NCBI RefSeq assembly: GCF_001494595.1
Contig: NZ_LN929908.1
Coordinates: 1,897,716 to 1,961,715 of the forward strand
DNA length: 64,000 bases
Reading direction: 5' to 3'
Origin: Mycobacterium sp. M26
Lineage (GTDB): Bacteria; Actinomycetota; Actinomycetes; Mycobacteriales; Mycobacteriaceae
Position 1 is the first letter of the stretch. Each line of letters begins with the position of its first letter. Under the pieces are notes generated by a model. The model was not told where the DNA came from, did not search any database, and saw only the letters and a list, made by a program, of their open reading frames with translations. Positions 26,312 to 33,986 of this stretch are shown here, in pieces. Made by a program: the position numbers and the translations under genes.

Positions 26312-27295
26312 GTGACCAGTCGTTTGGCGAAGCGATACGTTGGCCCGCTCACACCTGGTTGGCTGCACCGAAAACCGTTCCCTACCCTTGATCTTGTGGA
26401 CGTCGAGCCGTCCGACGGTCAACCTGTTCCCGACGTTGACGTCGACCAACTTCCGCGGCAAGGACGGGGTCCCGCCGCGTGGCTGCACCACACCAACCAC
26501 CACCCCGATGTGATCGCGCTGATCCGCCGTGCCCGCCGCATCCTGCCGGGTGATCCGGACTTCGGTGACCCGCTCTCGGCGGCGGGCGACGGCGGCGCCA
26601 GAGCCGCCGCCCGGGCTGCCGACCGCCTGCTGCGCGACCGCGACGCCGCCACCCGGGAAGTGAGTTTGGCCACCCTGCAGGTCTGGCAGGCGCTGACCGA
26701 ACGGGTATCGGGACGGCCCGCCAACCCGGAGGTGACGTTGGTGTTCACCGACCTGGTGGGTTTCTCCAGCTGGTCCCTGCAGGCCGGTGACGACGCCACG
26801 CTGCGGCTGCTGCGCCGGGTCGCCCAGGTTGCCGAGCCGCCTCTACTCGACGCCGGCGGCCACATCGTCAAGCGCATGGGCGACGGGATGATGGCCGTCT
26901 TCCGGGACCCCGCGACCGCGCTGCGGGCCACTGTCGCTGCCCGCGAGGCCGTCCGAACGGTCGAGGTAGACGGCTATACGCCGCGGATGCGGGCCGGTAT
27001 TCACACCGGCCGCCCGCAGCGGATCGGCTCGGACTGGTTGGGTGTCGACGTCAACGTCGCCGCCCGGGTGATGGAACGCGCCACCCGGGGCGGACTGATC
27101 GTGTCCGAGAAGACCCTCGAACGCATCGACCAGGACGATCTCGATGCGCTGGGCGCCACCGTCAAGCGGGTCCGGCGCCAAGTGTTCGGGTCACGCTCCC
27201 ACGGGGTGCCGCCCGATCTGGCGATGTACCGGGTGCGGACCCGCAGGGACCTCCCAGCCGAGGACGATGCCGAGGACCTCGACGCGCAGGCATAG
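26312..27295 (+). CDS. Class III adenylate cyclase (Rv1647-like)
   Basis: A 327-residue soluble cyclase with an N-terminal region (about 1-130) of unknown role and a C-terminal catalytic domain. Metal-binding aspartates are in LVFTDLVGFSSWSLQAGDDA and VKRMGDGMMAVFRDP. RAGIHTGRPQRIGSDWLGVD and NVAARVMERATRGGLIVSE provide the transition-state region. Product is expected to be cAMP, as for Rv1647. The annotated start is GTG 26312; an in-frame GTG near 26397 (VDVEPSDG) is an alternative. It is followed 9 bp later by a membrane protein, as in M. tuberculosis. Confidence 0.9.
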   Translation: MTSRLAKRYVGPLTPGWLHRKPFPTLDLVDVEPSDGQPVPDVDVDQLPRQGRGPAAWLHHTNHHPDVIALIRRARRILPGDPDFGDPLSAAGDGGARAAARAADRLLRDRDAATREVSLATLQVWQALTERVSGRPANPEVTLVFTDLVGFSSWSLQAGDDATLRLLRRVAQVAEPPLLDAGGHIVKRMGDGMMAVFRDPATALRATVAAREAVRTVEVDGYTPRMRAGIHTGRPQRIGSDWLGVDVNVAARVMERATRGGLIVSEKTLERIDQDDLDALGATVKRVRRQVFGSRSHGVPPDLAMYRVRTRRDLPAEDDAEDLDAQA

Positions 27296-27304
27296 TGGAG
27301 AGCG

Positions 27305-28105
27305 ATGTTTCGTGCAGTACTGGCCCGGCTGGCTCGCGTCCGGGTGACCCTCGGCTACACCGCGGCCCTGGTGGCGGTCGCAACCGCCCTGCTGGCGCTG
27401 GGTCCGCATGTGCGCGACCAAGTCATCCGGCACGCCAGTACCAATCTGCACAATCTCGGTGAAGGCCGGATCGGCACGCTGATCGGCAGCGCCTTCGTCA
27501 ACGAGGCCGGACCGATCTACGTCTGGCTGCCGGGGCTGGTCGCTCTGCTGGCCGTGGCCGAACTGGTGCTGCGCAGCTGGCGGGTGGTGGTGGCCTTCGT
27601 CGTCGGCCATGTCGGCGCCACTCTGCTGGTCGCGGCCGGGCTGGCCGCCGCGGTCGGCGTCGGCGTGCTGTCGATGTCGATCGTCGATGTCACTGATGTC
27701 GGGATGAGCTACGGCGCCATCGGGGTTCTCGGAGCGCTGACCGCAGCGATCCCGCGGCGATGGCGGGCCGCGTGGACCGGGTGGTGGCTGGCGGTGGCCT
27801 TCGGCTCGGCTGCCGTCTCCGGTGGAGACTTCACCAGCGTGGGGCATGCCGTCGCCCTGGTATTGGGCATGGTCGTCGGAACCCGCTTCGGGCATCCCGC
27901 GCACTGGACCACGGCCCGATACGGGCTGCTCGCCGTCGCTATCGCCTTCGGTTACATGATCCTGGCCTACACCCCGGTATCGATTGCCGCGACGGCCGCG
28001 CTCGGCAGTGCCGGCGCCGTGATGGCGTACTGGGTCGACCGGCGCCGGCAGGTCCGGCGCACGATCGCACCCGCTCCGGCTGCCGCGCCACTGACCGCCT
28101 CCTGA
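27305..28105 (+). CDS. Polytopic membrane protein, weakly rhomboid-like (Rv1648-like)
   Basis: A 266-residue protein with about six or seven hydrophobic helices and a short basic C-terminal tail. It resembles a rhomboid fold: GMSYGAIGVLGAL could be the serine helix and SVGHAVALVLGMVVG the histidine helix, but the usual GxSG is GMSYG, so proteolytic activity is doubtful. It follows the cyclase after 9 bp and occupies the position of Rv1648, so the two are probably co-expressed. Function unknown. Confidence 0.75.
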   Translation: MFRAVLARLARVRVTLGYTAALVAVATALLALGPHVRDQVIRHASTNLHNLGEGRIGTLIGSAFVNEAGPIYVWLPGLVALLAVAELVLRSWRVVVAFVVGHVGATLLVAAGLAAAVGVGVLSMSIVDVTDVGMSYGAIGVLGALTAAIPRRWRAAWTGWWLAVAFGSAAVSGGDFTSVGHAVALVLGMVVGTRFGHPAHWTTARYGLLAVAIAFGYMILAYTPVSIAATAALGSAGAVMAYWVDRRRQVRRTIAPAPAAAPLTAS

Positions 28106-28150
28106 CCTTCCGCTGATCGGGTTCAGGGAATTCGCCGCACTCAAAATTGA

Positions 28151-28183
28151 GTCATATATGACGCAAATCTAGTCACATGTGAC
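28151..28183. promoter_or_regulatory. Two 12-bp palindromes upstream of the mce operon
   Basis: GTCATATATGAC (28151-28162) and GTCACATGTGAC (28172-28183) are both perfect palindromes with the shared form GTCA(4)TGAC. Their centres are exactly 21 bp apart, two helical turns, on the same DNA face. A weak -10-like TACGAA lies at 28194-28199, so the second site would overlap the -35 region. This looks like a tandem operator for a dimeric repressor; the TetR gene at 35473-36084 is one candidate. In the 176 bp between 28105 and mceA no complete gene is present. Confidence 0.6.
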
Positions 28184-28212
28184 ATCGCTGTGGTACGAAT
28201 TCTCCTGACGCC

Positions 28213-28285
28213 GAAGGGAGCCACCGCATGACCGGATCACTTGTCGACATCGGGCGCGGGTAGGGGAATCGGCGACCGGACATGA
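28213..28285 (+). pseudogene. Gene remnant / mini-ORF before mceA (possible SDR-yrbE deletion scar)
   Basis: A good ribosome-binding site (GAAGGGAG, 28213-28220) precedes ATG 28228, which opens an 11-codon frame, MTGSLVDIGRG, stopping at 28263. In the +1 frame the same DNA reads TSGAGRGIGDRT and stops with a TGA that overlaps the mceA ATG (ATGA). GAGRGIG is the cofactor motif of short-chain dehydrogenases, and MTGSLVD is a plausible start for one. I infer a deletion that joined the start of such a gene to the last codons of the gene formerly before mceA, removing yrbEA/yrbEB. The match is short and could be chance. Confidence 0.35.
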
Positions 28286-29499
28286 CACACCGGCATGCGA
28301 CACCGGCAGTGCGACGAGCGGTCCGCCCCGTGGTGGGGCTGGTGTCGGTGGCGTTGCTGGTTGCGGTCGTCGCCACCGCGGTGATGATGTTCCGCGGCGA
28401 CGCGGGAGACGGCGTTCCGATCACGGTCGTCGCCCCCCGCGCCGGTCTGGTGATGAATCCGGGCGCCAAGGTCAAGATGCGCGCGATCCAGGTCGGCACT
28501 GTCACGGCGATCGATCAGTCACCGAATGGCCAAGCCGTGCTGCATCTTTCGATGGACCCGGCGCAGCTGCACCTGATCCCGTCGAACGCGACGGTCGACA
28601 TCGCCTCGACCACCGTGTTCGGGGCCAAGCTCGTCCAGCTCAGCTCACCCGAGCAGCCCTCACCACAACCGATGCACGCCGGGCAGGTCATCGACGCGGG
28701 CAACGTGACCGTGGAGATCAACACCGTCTTCCAGCAGCTCACCTCGATGCTCTCGCGGATCAAGCCCGAACAGCTCAACGAGATCCTCGGCGCGCTCGCC
28801 GCCGGGTTCGACGGCCGCGGCACCACGCTCGGCGAGACGTTCTCCCACTTCGATGCGGTCCTGGCCCAGATCGAGCCCAGCCTGGACAACCTGCGGCACG
28901 ACATCTCCGCGGCCGATACCGCCGCCGCATCGTATGCGGCGGCGGCGCCCGACCTGATGCGCACCGCCGCCAACGCGACCCGGATCAGTGACACGATCAT
29001 CGATCGTCAGGGTGACCTGGATGCGTTGCTGCTCAGTGCAATCGGGCTCGCCGACATCGGCACCGACGTCATCGACACCAATCAGCACGCCATCACCGAC
29101 GTCCTGCACCTGCTGGCTCCCACTACCGATCTCGCCAGCAGTTACCACGAAGCGCTGAACTGTTCGCTGCTCGGACTGCTACCCATCGCCAAGGCCCCGC
29201 CCCAGGCAGAACCGGGCGCGGTGGTCTCGGTGAGTTTCACCTTCGGCCTCGAGCGCTACCGCTACCCGGGCAATCTCCCGAAGGTGGCCGCCACCGGCGG
29301 ACCGCACTGCGCCGACCAGGGCCTGCCGTACGTGGCGCCGGAGACCAGTCCGCCCTTCGTGGTGACCGATATCGGTGCCAACCCCGCCCAGTACGGCAAC
29401 CAGGGCATCCTGCTGAACTCCGACGGGCTCAAGCAGGCGCTCTACGGTCCACTCGACGGGCCACCACGCAACTCCGCGCAGATCGGGCAACCCGGATGA
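28282..29499 (+). CDS. mceA: MceA-type mammalian-cell-entry family protein
   Basis: A 405-residue first protein of an Mce lipid-transport complex. One N-terminal membrane helix (about 17-37) is followed by the MCE domain (ITVVAPRAGLVMNPGAKVKM, RAIQVGTVTAI, TVFGAKLVQLSSPEQ) and a long helical region, then a mycobacterial C-terminal domain. It is exported and anchored, and forms part of a hexameric tunnel across the periplasm. The operon order A to F is complete, but the permease genes yrbEA/yrbEB that normally precede it are missing. No strong RBS of its own is seen; reinitiation after the upstream mini-ORF is possible. It overlaps the next gene by ATGA. Confidence 0.9.
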   Translation: MTHRHATPAVRRAVRPVVGLVSVALLVAVVATAVMMFRGDAGDGVPITVVAPRAGLVMNPGAKVKMRAIQVGTVTAIDQSPNGQAVLHLSMDPAQLHLIPSNATVDIASTTVFGAKLVQLSSPEQPSPQPMHAGQVIDAGNVTVEINTVFQQLTSMLSRIKPEQLNEILGALAAGFDGRGTTLGETFSHFDAVLAQIEPSLDNLRHDISAADTAAASYAAAAPDLMRTAANATRISDTIIDRQGDLDALLLSAIGLADIGTDVIDTNQHAITDVLHLLAPTTDLASSYHEALNCSLLGLLPIAKAPPQAEPGAVVSVSFTFGLERYRYPGNLPKVAATGGPHCADQGLPYVAPETSPPFVVTDIGANPAQYGNQGILLNSDGLKQALYGPLDGPPRNSAQIGQPG

Positions 29500-30512
29500 G
29501 GTCCACCGGGGTGAAGTTCACCGTGTTCGCCGTGGCGATGGTGCTGGCGACCGTAGGGCTGTTCGCGACATTCGGGCAGTACCGCACCGGTGCCACCTAC
29601 GGCTACTCCGCGGAGTTCACCGACGCCTCCCGGCTGAAGGCCGGTGACAGCGTGCGCGCCGCCGGAATCCGGATCGGCACCGTGAACTCCGTCGAACTGC
29701 GCAGCGACGCAACCGTTCTGGTTACCTTCGAAGCCGACAGGGACGTCGTCCTGACTACCGCGACCAAAGTGGCGGTGCGCTACCTGAACCTGGTCGGTGA
29801 CCGCTACCTCGAACTGGTCGACGCGCCGGGATCCACCGCATTCCTGGCGCCGGGGGCCCGTATCCCGGTGAGCCGCACCCAACCCGCGCTCGATCTCGAC
29901 GTCCTGCTGAACGGACTCAAGCCCGTCATCGCCAGTCTGGAACCGCGAGACGTCAACGAACTCACCACCGCGCTGGTCGGGATTCTGCAGGGCCAGGGCG
30001 GCACCCTGCAGTCGCTGTTCTCCAAGACCGCATCGTTCACGACGGCGCTGGCCGACAACGACCAGGTGATCCAACAGCTCATCGACAACCTCAAGACGGT
30101 GCTGACGGCGCTGACCAAGGAGGGGAGCCGATTCAGCGACGCCATCGACCGCATCGAGAAGACCATCACCGACTTCTCCGGCGACCGTGACGACATCGGT
30201 ACCGCCATCGACGCATTGGATCGGGGCACCGCCTCGCTTGCCGACCTGCTGGGAACGGCCCGGCCGCCACTGGCCGGTGTCGTGACTGAATTGAGCCGGG
30301 TGGCACCACTTTTGGATCAGGACAAAGAACGCGTGGATCTGGCACTGCAACGCGCGCCGGAGAACTATCGCAAGCTCACCCGGCTGGGTGCCTACGGCAG
30401 CTTCATCCAGATGTACGTCTGCGGGATGTCGGTGCGGGTCTCCGACCTGCAGGGCCGGACCGCGGTATTCCCGTGGATCAAGCAGACCGAAGGCAGGTGT
30501 TCCGAACCGTGA
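29496..30512 (+). CDS. mceB: MceB-type protein
   Basis: A 338-residue Mce subunit, normal length for MceB. An N-terminal signal/anchor helix (FTVFAVAMVLATVGLFATF) is followed by the MCE domain (AEFTDASRLKAGDSVRAAGI, RIGTVNSVELRSDATVLVTF, VRYLNLVGDRYLELVDAPG) and a predicted alpha-helical needle region up to the end. The start overlaps mceA and its stop overlaps the mceC start (GTGA), indicating tight co-translation. Expected to assemble with MceA and C-F for lipid or sterol import. Confidence 0.92.
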   Translation: MRSTGVKFTVFAVAMVLATVGLFATFGQYRTGATYGYSAEFTDASRLKAGDSVRAAGIRIGTVNSVELRSDATVLVTFEADRDVVLTTATKVAVRYLNLVGDRYLELVDAPGSTAFLAPGARIPVSRTQPALDLDVLLNGLKPVIASLEPRDVNELTTALVGILQGQGGTLQSLFSKTASFTTALADNDQVIQQLIDNLKTVLTALTKEGSRFSDAIDRIEKTITDFSGDRDDIGTAIDALDRGTASLADLLGTARPPLAGVVTELSRVAPLLDQDKERVDLALQRAPENYRKLTRLGAYGSFIQMYVCGMSVRVSDLQGRTAVFPWIKQTEGRCSEP

Positions 30513-31615
30513 TGCTGCGCTACCGGGGTGCCGCACTGATTCGAGCCGGGGTCATCGGCGTCGTACTCGCGGTGCTCGTCGTGCTCGTCGGGCTGGCACC
30601 ACAGCGGCTGTGGTCGTGGGGAACCCAGGTGCGGTATCAGGCCCTATTCCCGGAGGCCGGTGGACTGGTGGCCGGTAACGACGTGCTGGTCGCCGGGGTC
30701 AAAGTCGGCACCGTGTCGGCGGTGAGCTTGCGCCGCGGTGACGCGCTGGCCACCTTCACCGTGGACGGCAGCGTGTACCTGGGCTCCCAGACCACGGCCC
30801 ACATCAAGACCGGCACCGTACTGGGTGCCCGGGTGGTGACACTGATCCCGGCCGGAAGTGGTGCCCTGCACCCCGCCGATGTCATCCCGGTTACCCGGAC
30901 ATCATCGCCCTACGTGCTCACCGATGCTATCGGTGACCTCACCACCAACGCCGCCGGTGTCGACACCGCAAGCCTGAACGCCTCATTGCAGACCCTGTCG
31001 GACACCGTCGAGGCCATCGCACCGCAACTGGGGCCGACGCTGGACGGGCTGACCCGGCTGTCCCGATCGATCAACGGCCGCAACGAAACCCTGCGCGAGT
31101 TGCTGCATCAGGCCGGCGATCTGTCCGCGGTGCTGGCGCAGCGCCGCCAACAGGTCAACGCGCTCATCCTCAACGGATCCGAGCTCGTCTCGGCCCTCGC
31201 CCAGCGGCGCCAGGCCATCGCCGCCCTGCTCGCCAACACCTCCGCGGTGAGCCGTCAACTCTCCGGCCTGATCCACGACAACGAAGACAAGCTCGCCCCC
31301 ACCCTGGCCAAGCTCAACTCGGTGATGGCCGTCCTGCAGAAGAACAACGACAACATCGCCAAGGCGCTGCCCGGGCTCGCCAAGTACGAGATCACCATGG
31401 GGGAGGCGGTATCGAGCGGGTTCTACTACCAGGCCTACACCGCCAACGTGGTGCCCGCCGAATTCCTGCAGCCCTTCCTCGACTACGCCTTCGGCTTCCG
31501 CCGCGGCACCGACGCCGGCCAGCCCCCGGACAATGCCGGGCCGCGCGCGGAGTTTCCGTTCCCCTACAACGCGATTCCGCAAGCAACTCCCCAGCAGCAG
31601 GAGGGCCCACCGTGA
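30509..31615 (+). CDS. mceC: MceC-type protein
   Basis: A 368-residue Mce subunit. The GTG at 30509, overlapping the mceB stop, was preferred to an in-frame start at 30473; the following codon is ATG. It has an N-terminal membrane helix, the MCE domain (QALFPEAGGLVAGNDVLVAG, VKVGTVSAVSLRRGDALATF, TVLGARVVTLIPAGSG), a long helical part with repeated LAQRRQ segments, and a Pro-rich tail ending EGPP. It overlaps mceD by GTGA. Confidence 0.92.
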   Translation: MMLRYRGAALIRAGVIGVVLAVLVVLVGLAPQRLWSWGTQVRYQALFPEAGGLVAGNDVLVAGVKVGTVSAVSLRRGDALATFTVDGSVYLGSQTTAHIKTGTVLGARVVTLIPAGSGALHPADVIPVTRTSSPYVLTDAIGDLTTNAAGVDTASLNASLQTLSDTVEAIAPQLGPTLDGLTRLSRSINGRNETLRELLHQAGDLSAVLAQRRQQVNALILNGSELVSALAQRRQAIAALLANTSAVSRQLSGLIHDNEDKLAPTLAKLNSVMAVLQKNNDNIAKALPGLAKYEITMGEAVSSGFYYQAYTANVVPAEFLQPFLDYAFGFRRGTDAGQPPDNAGPRAEFPFPYNAIPQATPQQQEGPP

Positions 31616-32856
31616 TCACCCGCCGCAGAATGACGATCGTTCTGGCTGCCGTGCTGGTTGGGATCGCCGCCGCCGGTGGCGGGCTGCTGGTACGCGACAT
31701 GTTGTCGCGGCCCACGGTGCTGACCGCCTACTTCCGCACCGCCAACGCCATCTATCCGGGTGACGAGGTCCGCGTCTCGGGTGTTCGGGTGGGGCGAATC
31801 GACACCATCGAACCGGTCGGCGATCAGGTCAAGATGGTGCTGTCGGTCGACCACGGTGTGTCGATCCCGGCCAACGCCGGTGCCGTGATCGTCGCCCAGA
31901 ATCTGGTCGCCGCGCGGTATCTGCAGCTGACGCCGCCCTACCGCGACGAGGGTCCGACGATGCCCAGCGGCGCCGTCATCCCGGTGGACCGTACTGCCGT
32001 GCCGGTCGAGTGGGACGATGTGAAAGCACAGCTGATGCGTCTGTCCACCGATCTTGGCCCGAGTGCGCAGGCATCCAAACCGGCTCTGGCGCAGCTGATC
32101 TCCACGACCGCCGACGCCATGGGCGGCAACGGGGAGAAACTGCGGCAGACCCTTGCTCAGCTGTCCGGGGTCGCCCGTATCATCGGCGAGGGCAGTGGCG
32201 ACATCGTCGGGGTCATCCGGGACTTGCAGGCGCTGGTGTCGACGCTGCGGGACAGCAGTGACTCCATCGTGGAGTTCGAACAGCAACTCGCGGCCCTGAC
32301 CGGAACCCTCGGGCAGAGCACCCCGGATCTGGATGCGGCGCTACGGGATCTGTCGACCGCCACCGTCGACATCCAGCGCTTCGTCGGCGACACCCAGCAG
32401 GCCACCGTCGAACAGGTCACCCGGCTGACCGACGTCACCAGAACCCTCGCCGACAACCGCAAGAACCTCGAACAACTCCTGCACGTCGCCCCCAACGCGT
32501 TCGCCAACTACTACAACGTCTACAACCCGGACACCGGGGACAACATCGGCTCCATCGTGTTCAACAACTTCTCCAACCCCGTCCAGTTCATCTGCGGGCA
32601 GATCGGGGCCATCGAAAACGCCACCGCGGCCGAGACCGGAAAGCTGTGCGCCCAGTACCTGGGTCCTGCACTGCGATTGCTCACCTTCAACCTGCTGCCC
32701 ATCCCGATGAGCCCCCTGCTCATGAAGGCGCCCGACCCCGCGAACCTGATCTACTCCGAACCGGGGTTGGCCCCCGGCGGAACGGGCGGCAAACCGGGCC
32801 CGCCGGAGATCCCCCCGGCGGTGTCGGCGTACGGCGGCGAGAGTCCGGCGCCGTGA
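31612..32856 (+). CDS. mceD: MceD-type protein
   Basis: A 414-residue Mce subunit. An N-terminal signal anchor (MTIVLAAVLVGIAAAGGGLL) is followed by the MCE domain (TAYFRTANAIYPGDEVRVSG, VRVGRIDTIEPVGDQVKMVL, LVAARYLQLTPPY), a helical region, and a C-terminal domain rich in Pro and Gly with the typical NYYNVYNPDTGDNIGSIVFN. The GTG start overlaps mceC, and its stop overlaps the mceE start. Confidence 0.92.
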   Translation: MITRRRMTIVLAAVLVGIAAAGGGLLVRDMLSRPTVLTAYFRTANAIYPGDEVRVSGVRVGRIDTIEPVGDQVKMVLSVDHGVSIPANAGAVIVAQNLVAARYLQLTPPYRDEGPTMPSGAVIPVDRTAVPVEWDDVKAQLMRLSTDLGPSAQASKPALAQLISTTADAMGGNGEKLRQTLAQLSGVARIIGEGSGDIVGVIRDLQALVSTLRDSSDSIVEFEQQLAALTGTLGQSTPDLDAALRDLSTATVDIQRFVGDTQQATVEQVTRLTDVTRTLADNRKNLEQLLHVAPNAFANYYNVYNPDTGDNIGSIVFNNFSNPVQFICGQIGAIENATAAETGKLCAQYLGPALRLLTFNLLPIPMSPLLMKAPDPANLIYSEPGLAPGGTGGKPGPPEIPPAVSAYGGESPAP

Positions 32857-33986
32857 TCGCCCGCCGGTTTCTCGCCTTCCTCACCGCCGTGTGCGTCGCG
32901 GCCGGCGCATCGGGTTGCTCCTTCCGCGGACTCAACTCGCTGGCCCTGCCGGGCACCGACGGCCACCAGCCAGGTGCGGCGGTCTATCACATCCAGATCG
33001 CCAATGTCGGCATGCTGGAATCGAATTCGCCGGTCCTGATCGACGACGTGGTGGTTGGCAGCGTAGGCGCGATGCGGCTTCGGGATTGGCACGCCGACGT
33101 CGAGGTGTTCATTCGCCCCGGCGTGGTCGTTCCGGGCAACGTGATTGCCTCGGTGGGGCAGACCAGCCTGCTCGGCTCGGTACATCTGGAACTCGATCCG
33201 CCCCCCGGCGAGCCACCCCGGGGACAGTTGCCCTCCGGCGCCACGATTCCGCTGAGCCGGTCATCGACGTACCCGTCGACCGAGCGCACTCTGTCCACCC
33301 TGTCCGCGGTGGTCAACGGCGGGGGGCTCGGACAGATCGGCGACATCATCAAGAACGCCAACGCCGCCCTGTCCGGCCGTCAGGACCAGGTCCGCGACCT
33401 GCTGCAGCGACTCGACACCTTTGTCGGCGCACTCGACGGGCAGCGCGACGAGCTGATCGACATGATCCACCAACTCAACAGCTTCACCGCCGTCGTCGCC
33501 GATCAGCGTGAGGTGGTCAGCCGAGCCCTGCAACGGCTACCGGACGCCCTCGACGTCCTGCTGCGCGAGCGGCCCCGCATCATCACCGCACTACAGAAGC
33601 TGAGAGCGTTCAGCGAGTCGGCCACCAATCTGGTCGACACCACCCAAGCCGACCTCGTGACGAATCTTCAGAACCTCGAACCGACCATCAAGGCGCTCGC
33701 CGATGTCGGTCCCGACCTGGACACCGCACTCGCGTTCGCGGTGACCTACCCCTACAGCCAGAGCTACATCGACCGCGCTATCCGCGGTGACTACGTCAAC
33801 ATGTTCCTGGTCGCGGACCTGACCGTGCCGCGGCTCAAGCGGACCATGTTCCTGGGCACCCGGTGGGGAGAACAGGGCGCCAAACTCGTTCCGGCGCCTG
33901 GTGATCCGTGGTATCTGAACTACACCTACGACCCGCTGGGAGTCGGGGTTCAGGATTCGCCGCCGGCACCTACGGGGGGTCGCTGA
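32853..33986 (+). CDS. mceE: MceE-type lipoprotein (LprK-like)
   Basis: A 377-residue Mce subunit with a lipoprotein signal: LAFLTAVCVAAGASGC ends in a lipobox cysteine about 22 residues from the start, as is usual for the E position of mycobacterial mce operons. The MCE domain follows (HIQIANVGMLESNSPVLIDD, VVVGSVGAMRLRDWHADVEV). Other segments include RTMFLGTRWGEQGAKL and DPWYLNYTYDPLG near the end. The start is GTG 32853 at a GTGA overlap; the frame stays open upstream to 32646, but that would erase the lipobox position. Confidence 0.92.
   Translation: MIARRFLAFLTAVCVAAGASGCSFRGLNSLALPGTDGHQPGAAVYHIQIANVGMLESNSPVLIDDVVVGSVGAMRLRDWHADVEVFIRPGVVVPGNVIASVGQTSLLGSVHLELDPPPGEPPRGQLPSGATIPLSRSSTYPSTERTLSTLSAVVNGGGLGQIGDIIKNANAALSGRQDQVRDLLQRLDTFVGALDGQRDELIDMIHQLNSFTAVVADQREVVSRALQRLPDALDVLLRERPRIITALQKLRAFSESATNLVDTTQADLVTNLQNLEPTIKALADVGPDLDTALAFAVTYPYSQSYIDRAIRGDYVNMFLVADLTVPRLKRTMFLGTRWGEQGAKLVPAPGDPWYLNYTYDPLGVGVQDSPPAPTGGR

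Noticed and set aside
28228..28263. The 11-codon frame MTGSLVDIGRG as a functional gene
   Set aside because: Too short for a protein and apparently the start of a truncated gene; kept only as a remnant or leader peptide candidate.
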